Positions 1-12,639 of a DNA stretch of 64,000 bases are shown here, piece after piece. Position 1 is the first letter of the stretch, and each line of letters opens with the position of its first letter. The notes under the pieces were generated by a model that made no database searches, was not told where the DNA came from, and was given only the letters and a program-made list of their open reading frames with translations. Origin of the DNA: Lampris incognitus (lineage: Eukaryota > Chordata > Actinopteri > Lampriformes > Lampridae); assembly GCF_029633865.1 (NCBI RefSeq), contig NC_079217.1, forward strand, positions 40,079,834-40,143,833, given 5' to 3'. The position numbers were made by a program, and so were the translations under genes.

Positions 1-187
1 CATTCATACACAGATGGTGGAGGCTGCCTTGCAAGGCTCCAACCTACTCATCAGGAGTAGTTAGGAATATAGTGTCTTGTTCAAGGACACTTTGACATGC
101 TCTCTGTAGGAGCCAGGGATCGAACCAGCCACCTTCCGATTACTAGACGACCCGCTGTACCTCCTGAGCCATGCCAGCCATATACAG
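1..187 (-). mobile_element. tRNA-derived SINE (partial at window edge)
   Basis: Read on the minus strand this begins like a tRNA gene. It has an A-box-like GGAGGTACAGCGGGTCG stretch followed by a B box GGTTCGATCCC (complement near 116-126), then a non-tRNA body containing the complement of 'caaggacactttgacatg'. The sequence runs off the left edge. I recognise the pattern as a common teleost SINE; the family name is not certain. Confidence 0.6.
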
Positions 188-2215
188 AAATCTTCTGTCA
201 TGAGTCTCGCTATATTCCAGGGATTACAGGGCAGCATCACAGGTGGGGATGTGGTCAAGACAAAAGATAATGTTATGGTCAGGGTTAGGCAGAGTGATAG
301 GGTTTGCGAGGCCTAATTGATGATGCTACATCGATGAGATCCCCTCCACCACAGCTCAGGTCAGAACAAAAGCAGTAACATTCCCAGCTGAAGCACACAA
401 AGGGTTATGACATTCTCAAGTAAGATGGTTTTATGTAGAGCAAGCAAGCCAATCACAAGAGACTCAGAAAATGACGCCTTATATACGTACATACTATGAC
501 TCGATGGCACGGCGTGCATTTTTCAGAGGTACATTCGGTTGTAATTGTAACAAGGACAGCATTTCAACTAATGTGTCTAGAAATTATACCGCCTCTGAGA
601 TGAGGGAACATTTATCCATGCAGAGGACAAATCAACAGGCAGGTCTGTGGTACAGTTAGAGATGCATTAGAGAATGTGACTTTCTGTGTCGCCTTATCTG
701 ATAATGTATTTGCCATTAACTAAAAATGTAGTTTTTTTTTGAATGGATATATACGTTTTAATGCAAGTACAGTTATCCTATCCAGCACGTGAGCGATTTG
801 ATGTCATATTCAGACATGACTTATTTACTGGTGTGACATACATTCTTGTTTTGAAGTGTTGCCAGATGCAGCATTATAACAAAGCAAAGCTGATTCAATG
901 AATACCATTCCGTTCTCTCGGTGATCATTCAGTACGTACCATCTGATTCATTCTGGTTTTGCAGTATTGCTGCACACAGCAGCAACACAGACATTTCACC
1001 TGTGATTTGCCCCCCCCCCCCCCACACACACACACGCCACTGTGAACACTCTAGCTCCAATAATACAACATGGCAGCGCTCAAACAAAAATTCAGGGCTA
1101 AAGATGATGGCATCACCAATCAATATTGCTCAGGTACAGATGGGCAAGTTTAATAACTGCCCGTCACTAATTTGGTATTGAAAAGTGGACTGTTGTTTTA
1201 GAGTAGCAGCCTGTTCCATATTTGGTGCCAGAACCATATTTGTCCTAGTAGGAGAAGCCTATTTATGATGTAGTTAGCTAGCTAGGCTAATTCTAACCAA
1301 AAGTAAAAAATTAAGTTATTCTTCACTTTTCAACAATTAAACTACTAGACTGCTGAGTGCCGATGGGCCTCATGAGACGTGGCTGTGACAATAACTACCA
1401 ACTACAGTCGCACATTATAAAAAATTCATTTTCTATTTTGTAAATGGATGTTAGAAATGACACCATCCACTAAGTTGAGATGCTGGGCATTACTTAATCA
1501 TGTCCTCGAACACATCTTTTAACCACCTTGAGCTTTTGTGTCCTCATTGGCATATATAGCATTGGGCACAGTGCTGAGGAAACCGGTTGACTGAAATTAT
1601 GGTGGTCAGCAGCAGTTGCTCAGCTGTGACTGGGGAAAAAAGGGTGTGAAGCTTAGGATTGGTCAATTTATAAACAACTTTTCTTATCAGTTTTTGTAGC
1701 ACCGTCTGAATGCAGTTTCAGAGGACATTTCAACAAGCCAGGGCAAATAAGTACAGATACAGAACATTCCCAAGGTGCTTTCGGGCAGTGGCATATAGCT
1801 TGTTCTGAATATGGAAAGAGGATTTTGGTAGTTGAGGGAATTTTGCAGCTAAGGACTGAAGATCTATGGTTACAGTGAAATGTTCAAAATAATACCACAA
1901 CCTTTAGTTACAAACACTAGTTATAACTACTCGATATAATGACTAGTTATATCCAGATGCTCTTAGGTGACGAAAAGTATGGCATAATTTATAGAAAATA
2001 GTTTTCCCATGATCAAAGTTGATAGCATAGTAGGTATAAAGTAGTGAAGTCTCCACATTAACATGAGATTAAGGCAATATTTCAGTGAGAAGACAAAAAC
2101 AATACTGGCTAACGGCACCGGTCTGTTATATTGTACTTTTTTATATTGTGTATCTTGGTTCATGTAAGCCAACCTGTTCTCTCATGTTCTCTTATAAGAT
2201 TGCCACATATTGCAG
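188..2215. other. Non-coding DNA, no gene seen
   Basis: No reading frame above background on either strand and no recognisable exon. There is a C13 run followed by a short (CA) tract at 1011-1035. The rest is AT-rich, unique-looking sequence. Confidence 0.5.
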
Positions 2216-2219
2216 GGAG

Positions 2220-3770
2220 TAAGGGGGGCATACACTGGTTTGCACAAGTATTCACACCCTGACTATGATGCCTGGCTTGTAAAATTCCACAATAAGCAAT
2301 GCTGTTTTGTTGGTTATTATTTACTTTGTAGCCTGCAGCTCAAACACGAGGGAGACACGAGTACAGTTGATGTCTGTAACAGGTAGATTAAAAAAAGTCA
2401 AATATCTGCTTTGGACAACGACTGCAGCTGAAGGTCTTTTTGAGTAAGTCTCTGTTGGTTTTGTGCATTCGAATCTTGCAGATTTTCTGCTTGGATGCGC
2501 TCAAGCTCCATCAAGTTTCTGGGGAAATCCTTGTGGAAGCTTATGGACAGCAAGTCAAAAATTCTGAAAAGTATTCACATCAGGACTTCCACTGGGCCAC
2601 TAAAGCACTTTAACTGGACCATTGGGGGGAAAAAAAGTCCTGCTGGTAGATTAATGTTTTGCTTAGTTATAAGGTTTAAGCAGTCTCTTACAGATTTTAC
2701 AATAATATCTGCCATAAAACTATAATTTTAATTCTTCAATTCAAGCATGCTTATCGTCTTTGTCCTTGTTGACTGACTGACACTGTTAACATATATTTCC
2801 CCTCTACTCTGTTCATTATGGTAAAATGGGGTCCCCTTTGACCCTGGGGAGGCAGGCAGGAAGTTTGGATGATAAAACAGCGGTCACAGGGTGTTGCTGC
2901 TGTGAACTAAATAACAGTCTGTGAACTAAATAAACGTCACGTTTATTGGTAATAACATTGGTAGCAGAGAATCGTTACGATCCATCGACCTCTGGGTTAT
3001 GAGCCCAGAGGTCACTTTCTTCACTGTAGGTATGGTATTAACTGAGCGATGTAATGTGTTGATTCTATGCCAAACACAACCCTTAGCATGTAGACCAAAT
3101 ATTTCAGCTATGTTCATCTTGCCACAAAATTTGACACACGTTTGGCCCATTGCAAACACTTGTGCAAAACTATTTTGGTGGTTGTTTAAAACTCTGGGAT
3201 GGACTTTGAGATGGCAATGTTCCGGCAATGCGTTTGTTGTCGCTGGCATAGAGGCCAGTTTTATGTGAAAGTTGTGGAAATTGTTGCGTGATGTCCATCC
3301 ATCTAGGCTGGTGAAGTCTGCACCTCTTGGAGTTGTTCTTGGTCTCGCGGCGACATCTTTCTCCTAGCCCGACTGCTCAGTTTGAAGGAATGGCCCAGTC
3401 CTGATTGTATGATGAATCTTCGGTGTTCTTGGTTATGGAGTAAGGTATACACACAGGGGTGTTCAGACTAATATTCTTGCACCCCCTCCTCATTGATGAT
3501 TTTGTTTTTTTACTTTATTCCTACCTTGCTTTAATTGCTCTTTGAGCTTCGTTGCTGAGTCTTTCTTCTAAAACTCAGCATCTGACTGAGGAATTATCCA
3601 GAGTTTGGTGTCTTAATCTTGAAAACTATTGGGATTTCTGCACAAACACTGTCATTGAACACAGGCAAGGGCGGCTCATCTAATTCAGTTCACCGAAATT
3701 AATCAAGGTTTGCCAGAGTAAAAAGGCCTTCATACTTTTGTGATTTATTTTACTTTTTTTCTTATGTTAG
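2220..3770. repeat. Decayed repetitive element, unclassified
   Basis: Starts near 'gcacaagtattcacaccctga' (2240) and contains stretches such as 'ctgggccactaaagcac' and 'cacctcttggagttgttctt' that resemble decayed DNA-transposon interiors in other fish. No transposase frame longer than about 100 residues survives. I cannot name the family, and the ends are not defined. Confidence 0.3.
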
Positions 3771-4124
3771 TTTTTGCTGACATTCACTGTACCTTATTTA
3801 AGCTGTGGAAATTTTGAATGTGAACATCAGATTTTTAATGAAATATTAAGCTACAGAACAACTGTGGGCCACATTGTGTATTTTCACAAACTGGGGCATC
3901 ATAAGAGGGCCCTCAACACGTTGGCAAGCCACAGTATTGACAGAGGCGGACAGAGAGAATAAAAATGAGTGTTTGGCAATGGAGGTTGTGTTCTTGTCAA
4001 GGGAGGTAATGTTCCTTGACCTTCTGAGTTGTGGGAGTTGAACCTTTTAAGACAGACAGTCTGCCCTCTGTAAGAAAAGACACAGCCACACAGACAGGCC
4101 AGGTAAAGTATATTGGGAGTGTGA

Positions 4125-4239
<115 letters not shown>

Positions 4240-4247
4240 AGTAATGG

Positions 4248-5370
4248 GCATCAGAATCAGAATAATCTTTATTGGCCAAGTGTTCTTATGCATACAAGGA
4301 ATTTGACTCTGGTTGACAGTAGCTTTCTAGTACTTACATATATCACTCAAAAACAAAAAAGAAAGGCAACAAAAAAGAAAACCAAAAGAAATAAGGTGGA
4401 GGTGAGTATGTATGCACAACAAGGTATATGTCAAAACTATACAGAGTGTTGTTATGGCTGAATAACTTATAACCAGTTTACAGCAGCTGTATATATGTAT
4501 TCGCAATTGAACATTTATGTTGCACATGTGATTTAACAAGAGGTAGTGTGCATAGGAGATATATGTAAGTGAGAGATGACAGTCTGTCTCCCGGTACTGG
4601 GCTAGTGTACATTATATTCTACATCTGAGGTATCTAAGCGATAGATAGCGGGGTGGGGGGTACTGACAGTCTCTTTCCCTGGACTGGGACACAGCTGTAA
4701 TAATACTATGTAAGGGAGAGGGGCTTATTTACAGTGTTATGTTTACATAATAAGTGTCCATTATTGCACCGTGCCGTTAATTGTTCATCAGAGTGAAGGC
4801 CTATGGGAAAAAAACTGTTCCTCTGTCCGGTGGTTTTGGTGCACATTGCTCTGTAGCACTTGCCAGAGGGTAAGAGCTCAAATAGACTGTGTCCTGGGTG
4901 TGAGGGGTCTGTGCTGATTCTGACGGCCTGTTTCTGAGCTCCAGAGGTGTACATGTCCTGCAGGGTGGGCAAGGGAGCACCAATGATTTTTTTTCTGCTG
5001 TCCTTACTGTTTGCTGCAGTCTGTTCCTATCCTGTTTTGTTGCTGCTCCGAACCAGACCGTGATGGATGTGTCCAGGACAGATTCAATGACTGCAATGTA
5101 GAACTGGCTCAACAGCTCCTGTGGCAGACCAAATTTCCCCAATTGCCGCAGAAAGAACATCCTCTGCGGGGTCTTTTTGAGGATGGAGTTGATGTTGGTC
5201 TCCCACTTCAGGTCTTGGGAAATGGTAGTTCCCAGAAACTTGGAAGGTCTCCACGGTTGACACAGGGCTGTTGAATGCATACATGGCCATTTGTGTGTAT
5301 GCATGTGAATGACAACATGGGTGGCTAACGATTGTCAGTAATGGGGACACCATTTTGACCTTTTCATTTG
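4248..5370 (-). mobile_element. L2-group LINE, 3' fragment
   Basis: On the minus strand the frame at 4801-5304 encodes the C-terminal end of a Jockey-superfamily (L2-like) reverse transcriptase polyprotein, including FLGTTISQDLKWETNI, LPQELLSQFYIAVIESVL and a C-terminal LASATEQC block. The 3' UTR reaches about 4248 ('atcagaataatctttattgg'). It matches the 3' end of the longer copy at 26.3-31.4 kb. The copy is 5'-truncated within the RT C-terminus and is a dead copy. Confidence 0.75.
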
Positions 5371-5384
5371 TGGCATACTGTCTG

Positions 5385-5865
5385 TTACAGTATCCCACAC
5401 TTTCCCAGTTTGGCCACTAAGGACTGTGGGCCCAAGTATGGCTCCACACTATTCAAAGAAAGTGGGGGGTTTCCAACACATCTCCTTGGTAAAAGAGAAA
5501 CTCAACACCCAACTTTTAAAATGCTTTCTCATGACTAGCAGAATAAAATATGGCTTAAAATCTCATCAGGTTTCAAGCTGCCTGCATTTTAGCTGGACAA
5601 CTTGATTAATTCCGTGCAATTAAACTCACTGGCCTTTGAGAGTACCCTTTAATCCGTCTGAGTAATCCTAATTCTCAAGCAGAATGGATGGGCAGTTGAC
5701 ATTTCGACTATTAAAATGTGACGTCACCCAAAACCACACCACACACGTTAATCCTGGTTGCCATTTAAACCGAACACCGTGAGACTTACAGAGACGGCAC
5801 GCTTGACAAGCCAGTGGAATTTGTTAAACATGGACATCCTCATGTCTTACATAGCACAAACACTT
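5385..5865. other. Non-coding DNA, no feature
   Basis: AT-rich sequence between the L2 fragment and the next CA array. No exon or repeat recognised. Confidence 0.4.
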
Positions 5866-5867
5866 TG

Positions 5868-5870
<3 letters not shown>

Positions 5871-5931
<61 letters not shown>
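5871..5931. repeat. (CA)n microsatellite
   Basis: Pure CA run of about 30 repeats. Confidence 0.97.
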
Positions 5932-5935
<4 letters not shown>

Positions 5936-6089
5936 TTACCGATACATACATGCACACAAGCACATGTTCAAGGTGACTAAAGATGATCGACATTTAATTT
6001 TCTCAGTTTGACAGAAAGGATTTGAATTCACTTCGAAGCTATCTTCCTCCTTCCACACAGGCAGATGAAAACATGTACACTTGCACACG

Positions 6090-6094
<5 letters not shown>

Positions 6095-6121
<27 letters not shown>

Positions 6122-6160
6122 GGTTTAATAACCAGGTCCACAAAGTAGAAGTCCAAACCG

Positions 6161-6244
<84 letters not shown>

Positions 6245-6279
6245 TAAAAACCAGGTCCACAAAGCAGAAGTCCAAATCG

Positions 6280-6328
<49 letters not shown>
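6095..6328. repeat. Compound (CA)n array with duplicated spacer
   Basis: Three CA tracts (about 6097-6120, 6163-6240, 6283-6327) are separated by two nearly identical 42-bp spacers. Each spacer contains 'aaccaggtccacaaag' and 'agaagtccaaa' and ends 'cgtata'. It is effectively a minisatellite whose unit is spacer plus CA tract. Confidence 0.95.
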
Positions 6329-6329
<1 letters not shown>

Positions 6330-6330
6330 C

Positions 6331-7117
6331 ATAGCTATGGAACTGAAGCAAAATCCTTCCATCTCCTTTTCACACACACTTGTCAGCACCGACTCAAGTC
6401 AGTCAAAGCACAGTGGTTCACTTGCTCTTGAAGCACGGCTCTAAACTGACACCGCTAAGCGAGCACATTGACGGATTCTGCATGCTCTCATCCGGTTACA
6501 TCAAATTCAAGCACAGCTGAGGGCAATGCCTTTGAGGGTTTAGATGGATGTCTGTAATTCGGATTGCCAAAAAAACTTTTGATTGCTTTGGGCAATTTGT
6601 AGAGAGGCCTGTGCAGTGAACTGGTATTGAAGTCTGATAATCAGTTTTCGAATTTTAAGCACTCAAGGTCCTACCTCACATGCATCGCACGGGTTCTGAA
6701 CTGATTAAAACAAACACAACCACACACACACGCACACACACTGCAAATCTAAATGGCCAGGTTTACCAAACACTACCGTAATTATCCATAACACATCATC
6801 CTTATGCTTTTCCTTCCATAAACACTACATCACTACATTTGTCCATTCTGCTGCAGCCCACAACTCTGTCTTTGGTGATATTGCTCTAGAAGATAATTGC
6901 TGACCATGCAGTAGACAAAATTGCCAATCTACTTATTAGCTTTTGCAACACAACCCATGAAATCAAAGGGACACAGCCTATTGTGCATCTTGTTGGTAAA
7001 TGAGCTCAATGTGTTGTGGAATCTGTCTGGTTGTCCCAGGGTGCTCTCTGTCCACTCCACAAGGGGAAAAGAGAGGTCAAACTCTTATTAATCCCTGTTA
7101 ACAGACTTACCTGCAGT
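6331..7117. other. Non-coding DNA, no gene seen
   Basis: No convincing exon on either strand. Contains a short interrupted CA stretch near 6720-6742. Confidence 0.4.
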
Positions 7118-7132
7118 GGGGGGGGGGGGGGG
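7118..7132. repeat. poly-G tract
   Basis: Uninterrupted run of about 15 G on the + strand. It can form G-structures and is prone to sequencing error. Confidence 0.9.
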
Positions 7133-7433
7133 CGACCAAGAGTGTGAGAAAGATGCAGAAAGAGCATTCAGGAAAAAGAGAGTACCACATTTAGACAGAG
7201 CTCAAAATAGGGATATAGAAAAAAACAGAGATATACAGAGACAGAAATGAAGATAGAGGGACAGTTGTAAAGACAGACATACAGGGCAACAGAAACAGGA
7301 AAAAAAGGCACTTCAACACCAAATAAAAACCAGCCTCCATCCACGGAAATCAGCCCCGACTCTGAGCCAGTGTTATCCAGCAGCCCCCTGCATAACATGG
7401 CAGAATGGCAGACTGTCTTCAACCCACAGCCAA

Positions 7434-7763
<330 letters not shown>

Positions 7764-7811
<48 letters not shown>
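7764..7811. repeat. (CA)n microsatellite
   Basis: Pure CA run of about 23 repeats on the far side of the 7543-7763 repeat. Confidence 0.97.
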
Positions 7812-7815
<4 letters not shown>

Positions 7816-7984
7816 TGCACACGTGCACACAGAGCTATGGCGCTGTGGGACAGTAGTTTGGAGGTTTGAGCTGTAATTGGATCGGCCTCTATTTGGGGTC
7901 AGCGGTAAAAGTGAAAAGACTGGAGGCTTTTTCAAATGGACTAAAGACCAGGGAGACATCGGAGTACAGGAAAGGTTACTATAA

Positions 7985-8360
7985 ACTAGTCCCTATGGGG
8001 AGACAATGAGGAGGGCAGAAAGAGGGAGGGAAGGAGGGAGTGAACAATCTACAAGAGAGGAGGCAGTTAGCATGAAAAGGAAAAAGTAAGAAGGAGAGAG
8101 AGAGAGAGACAGTGACGGAGAGAGGGGGGGTGGTGGAGGACAGAAAGTGATAAATGCAAGAGGTATGGGGGAGAGATGGAACAGAGGGAGGGAGAGAGAG
8201 GGTGATAATAAGGAGTTGTTTCAGTCACTGGACTGTGAACATCTTGCTTTGGGGGGGAAAGAGACAAGGAGAGGAAGACGGCAAAGGAGGGAGGAACACA
8301 CGTAGACAGAGGAAAGACAGTAAGAGTGAGAGAGCAGGAGGGAGGGAGGGAGGTAGCCAC
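7985..8360. repeat. Long purine-rich (GA/GGGA) tract
   Basis: The + strand is strongly biased to G and A, with GAGA runs (8092-8110) and repeated GGGAGG blocks, the clearest at 8338-8352. The asymmetry is compatible with triplex or G-quadruplex formation. The minus-strand reading frame across it (8067-8489) is low-complexity Ser/Leu/Pro and not a gene. Confidence 0.7.
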
Positions 8361-8659
8361 GGTACTCATACAGTAAGAGAGAGTGTGAAAATCACAGTGA
8401 TGATGACAGTTGGGATGACTGAGAAAATAATTCAAACTGATTTGCTCTTTTAGTTGTTTGTGGGCAAAAACCAAGTGAGCTGAGGACACATCACATTCCT
8501 CCTCACCGCCACGCTCAAGGAGAGATGGAAATGGAGAGAGAGAAAGACAAAGATGAAGTGGTAACAGGGGGGAGGACAGAATCTGTCTGTCTCTCGCTCA
8601 TCCTGGCCACCCCTGAGAATCACTGATCAAATCACAGATCAATTCCAGTTCAGAGACAA

Positions 8660-8660
<1 letters not shown>

Positions 8661-8713
<53 letters not shown>
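8661..8713. repeat. (TG)n microsatellite
   Basis: Pure TG run of about 26 repeats, followed by a GGTTAGGG-rich dispersed repeat. Confidence 0.97.
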
Positions 8714-8717
<4 letters not shown>

Positions 8718-9000
8718 CGCGTGTGCGTTTTACATTTATCCATCTTCCTGGGGAACAAATGTCCTAAAGACGGTAAAATTTCTGAGCCACCTGCCCCGTG
8801 GGGACATTTCTGGGTGAGGGGATCAGTTTTTGGCAAGGGTTACACATGGGGATTTGGTTAGGTTTAGGTACTAAAATTAGGTGATGTTTTGGGCTGATTT
8901 AGGGTTATGGTTGAGGAAGGGGTTAGGGTTTGGGTTAATTGCAGGTTTGGGGTCAGGGAAATGGGACTTAAATTTTCGGGCCACACAAGGATAGAAAGAC
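8714..9000. repeat. TG-flanked dispersed repeat with GGTTAGGG motifs
   Basis: Contains 'ccgtggggacatttc', 'ggttaggtttagg' and 'ggggttagggtttgggtt'. It is the opposite strand of the class seen at 7543-7763. Confidence 0.55.
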
Positions 9001-9039
9001 AAATATAATGTGAGCTGGACAGTGCGTAAGAGGTAAAAA

Positions 9040-9160
9040 GACTGGCTGTCCAAGGTGTCTCCCTGCCTGCCGCCCAATGACTGCTGGGATAGGCTCCAGC
9101 ATCCCCACAACCCTGACAGCAGGATAAGCGGTTTGGATAATGGATGGATGGATATATTCG
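9040..9160 (-). repeat. Teleost RTE-type tail repeat (GGATGGATGG end)
   Basis: Holds 'gactgctgggataggctcca' and ends with 'ggataatggatggatggat'. Further copies of the same block are at 20049-20120, 54270-54400 and 57500-57660. It resembles the 3' end of fish RTE/Expander-like LINEs; this assignment comes from memory of the motif. Confidence 0.55.
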
Positions 9161-9164
9161 TCTC

Positions 9165-10340
9165 CACAGTTACCATTACTAAATGGAGTTTTTTCCATAA
9201 AATAATGCTGATTTAATAGAGACTCGATAAGATAGGTTTGAATAATTTAAAAATTATTTAACAATTTCATTTAAAATGATGCAATAAAAATTCAAATATA
9301 GTAAATTACTTACTTAAAAGGTTACGTGTAACTTGAGAGGCAAAGCAAACAATAGAATAACAACAACACTTTCACAGACAAGGCCTCTTAAATTTCCTTG
9401 CTATTGACTCGATTGCTTCAGGTTTATGATATTCCCTCCCAAATTGTAAGGGCCGGGAAGGACGTGTCTCAGAAATCAAGATGCATTCACCCCAAATCCT
9501 CTGCTAATTTCCCATTTGCTTGTTTTGCTACCATCGTTGTCTATTATTTACAATGTTCTTTTCTGTCCTTCCCTGCCCTAAACACACACACGCTCACTGA
9601 CTCTCTCTCGCTCTCTCTCGCTCTCTCTCTGGCTGAATATAAGATAATCCCTCGTGTATTCTCTGCATCAGCTTATACAGAGGACAAACCAACTGTCTTT
9701 GTGCAACTTTGCTTTGTGTGCACATGTGGCAATGTGCAGGTGTATGTGTGCGTCCAGTTACTTTATCCAAGTGTGTGTTATTGGAAATCGAGTTCCTTCA
9801 TCGTTATCTAAAGCTTAACTCCTGACGACCGATACAGAGTCAAACCTGTGATGGCTTTGAGTGAATGGATAACAAGGCCTGTGGCATAGGAGGGAAATGT
9901 CCTCATGGTGTTAAACCAAAGTGAGCCTTCTACACTACAGCATGATAGACAGGTATGTGGAAAGCCAAGTATAATAATCAAAATCCAGCTCTTCAACTAA
10001 AAAAAGAGTAGTATATTTTTTGGACCAAAACAGCTAGATCTAACTGGTTGTGTATTCTGCTGCAATACATACAATACATCCGATAAAGACATTTGTTTTT
10101 ATTGCTAGGGTCATTAGATTTACTGGAAGATGAACTCACTTCTTCAACACATTTCATCTGCCTTTTTAATTAGGGAAATTATTCTTTTTTCAGCAGACCA
10201 ATGCATAAAAAACCAGATAAAAGGTTCGACACCTGCTGACGTAAGTACATCCAAGCTAGGATGAGATATTGGGATATACACTTATATTAAATTTCTTGCT
10301 TTTCAAACGGCTTTATGAAATGTGCAATTTAAACGAAAGG
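9165..10340. other. Non-coding DNA, no gene seen
   Basis: AT-rich; short (TCTC) run at about 9600-9630. The plus frame at 9398-9811 is not supported as an exon: low complexity and no family resemblance. Confidence 0.4.
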
Positions 10341-10344
10341 CACG

Positions 10345-10382
10345 ATGAGAGAGAGAGAAAGAAAGAGACAGAGAGAGAGAGG
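10345..10382. repeat. (GA)n tract
   Basis: GAGA-rich imperfect run. Confidence 0.85.
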
Positions 10383-10492
10383 CGGACATGCGTACCAAGC
10401 TTCCAAATATATTTGGAAGGTTCAAGGCAATTATGAAGTTTCCCTTTCGTGTCAAGGTTGGATGTGCAAATCTGATAGACAGACTGAGCCTC

Positions 10493-10515
10493 ACACACAC
10501 ACACACACACACACA
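10493..10515. repeat. (CA)n microsatellite, short
   Basis: About 11 CA repeats. Confidence 0.9.
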
Positions 10516-10882
10516 GTGAAGGAGCAATACTCAAAGCCAGTCAGTCCCCACCTATTTTGTTTTGCATGGCTGATTTGAAAGGCTTTTATTATTGAAATTC
10601 AATTAATTCAGCATCAACCGGGAAACTATGACACACGTAAAGTACACACACACACATGTGTACAAACACGTGTCTGAACACACACCCTTTGTTGGCGTTT
10701 AGGGACGTAACAGCATGCTATCGACAGAGATTACCCGATGATGCTGAATGACATGGGATTAATGCAGTGAGATGAAGTAGGGTGATATTGTTGTTGTTTT
10801 TCTAAATAACAATGATGACGACACAAACATCAGTCTTGATCTGGCGTGAGATAATTATCTGGAATGTATAGAGATGTTAATA

Positions 10883-10933
10883 TGAGAGAGAGAGCGAGAG
10901 AGAGAGAGAGAGAAAGAGCGAGAGAGAGAGAGA
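10883..10933. repeat. (GA)n tract
   Basis: GAGA run interrupted by GC. Confidence 0.9.
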
Positions 10934-11159
10934 ACATTTAAGGGCATTCGGGTATGGGAACTAATGAATTAAACACTTTAAGATTTGCCAAGCACCCCTG
11001 TGAAACACCCAATTCACCGATGACTTAAGTTTTTCTTTGTAAGGGACCGTGGAATTTGTCGGTCTCCTTCCATTCTCTAAAACAACTCGGTCAGCTCTGA
11101 ACCCCCTGAACCTGTGGTCTTTGTCACAACAGAAATCCTCCCTATTACGCATGATGACC

Positions 11160-11279
<120 letters not shown>

Positions 11280-11814
11280 CAGTGTGGAGGAATAACAAGT
11301 GTGCGGAGAGGATGGAGGTGCGCCGCCGCTGGTATCTGGCTCATTAATTCACATGATGCGCGGAAAGTGCGGGCGCCTTTGCCTTGATGTCAAGGGCAAG
11401 AAATGCACCGCAATGACTCGAGGTTGTTCCGATGAAAACAATCCGACAAGGCGATCAGACTGTACACCACTGACGGCCCGGGGAGGTGGACACACACGGT
11501 AAGGGCTTATACATAGCTTAAGGCAATACAGCCCGGCCGAGTGTGTCCCCATCCAAGGATCTGAGAGATTTTGACTAGAATACCAGAAACAGCTCCCACT
11601 CTCTCGTTAGATCCAGCGCTCTGCTTTTGATATTTTAAAGATATACGGACGGGAGGGGGCGGGGGGCGTGGTGGAAATAAAATTCCTACACTCTCAAGAC
11701 AATCTAGAATAAAAGTGCAAATTGAAAGTAGTTTAAAGTCGAGCATTTGAAGGGTTTCCCGACCCATTAACACCTACCGTGTGCCTTTGGATCAGTACGG
11801 TGAAGCGGTCTCCC

Positions 11815-12250
11815 TGATAGCACGGCGGTTGGGAGGGAGGCTTCTGTCTCGTGCGTTGCGTCTTTCGTTCTCCTCACCGCCGCGGCAGGTCGCTCGCGCA
11901 TCGTTCGCCACAAACCCCGCCCTCGTTGCGCCGATTGGTCCGATGGCACTCTGGTACCGTTATCATTCCTCCCTAATTCGCCATACGTATTGATCCTAAT
12001 CGGAGACAAAATGTAAATTTTGCTCACATTTAATACCCCTGGGGAAAACAATTGCTAACTCTTGGCGACATCGGCGAAATTGATTGCAGAGGCCGGGAGG
12101 CGACGAAAATTACGTGGGTGTCTGGGATTTGTAGTTTGTACAGCCAATAGTGCTCGTCTTCATTGAGGAAGAAGTAAAACAACAAAAAACTACAATCGAC
12201 CTCCTGAGCGAAGCCTGCCGACAGCGTGCAAGCCTCGCCCACTGTAGCAC
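11815..12250. promoter_or_regulatory. CpG-rich, probably bidirectional promoter of PDCD10
   Basis: CG dinucleotides are dense here and rare elsewhere in the window. Visible sites: a GC box CCCCGCCC (11915-11922), an inverted CCAAT box GATTGG (11933-11938), a ZNF143-type motif CTGGGATTTGTAGTTT (12122-12137) and a direct CCAAT (12144-12148). There is no TATA box. In human, PDCD10 and SERPINI1 share a divergent promoter. The minus strand here also carries strong splice donors (AAG|GTAAGG at 12519/12518 and ACG|GTAGGTG at 11778/11777), compatible with a divergent first exon. The transcription starts themselves cannot be read from sequence. Confidence 0.6.
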
Positions 12251-12639
12251 CAGTTTGCCGTTGGCTGCAGTTTAATCAGACAGAAAACTTCCGTAAGTGA
12301 GGTACAACTCGCACCACGAAGAACTGATGAGTAAATTGTCCCGCCGGAGCAAACAACCACGGAAACATACGTTTTTTGTTTTTAATCGTCTGACTGTTGT
12401 CAGCTGACGTTCCCTCGTTACAATTGTTATTCGGTTTAACGTTAGGTAGCGATACAGTTTAGCCCAGAACGGAGTCGGTTACCTGCTCGAAGCTGCTAGC
12501 TTGTCGAGCAAACCTTACCTTGCTAATTGTCGCCGATTGCCGCCCACCCACCTTTTGTCCACTTGTACCAGTTCACTAACACGTCGTCTCTGCTCGGTCA
12601 GTGATATGTCACTGTGGATTTACCGGGGGCAGCTGACAG
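12250..12639 (+). other. pdcd10: Candidate non-coding exon 1 of PDCD10
   Basis: The donor GACAG|GTAAGCC at 12639/12640 is a near-perfect + strand splice site just inside the CpG-rich region, and the next + strand acceptor fitting PDCD10 is at 21891/21892. The 5' limit is arbitrary because no start site can be seen. The exon contains an ATG at 12606. If joined to 21892 it opens a 21-codon upstream frame that stops before the PDCD10 start. Confidence 0.45.

Noticed and set aside
2926-3268. Overlapping plus and minus frames of about 90-107 codons
   Set aside because: They mirror each other, have no recognisable domain and lie in a decayed repeat.
8067-8489. 140-codon minus-strand frame rich in Ser, Leu and Pro
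   Set aside because: It is the complement of the purine-rich tract at 7985-8360 and has no family resemblance.
11767-12051. 94-codon minus-strand frame in the CpG-rich region, considered as SERPINI1
   Set aside because: No serpin motif and Arg-rich composition typical of CG-dense DNA. Only the promoter and splice-donor evidence was kept.
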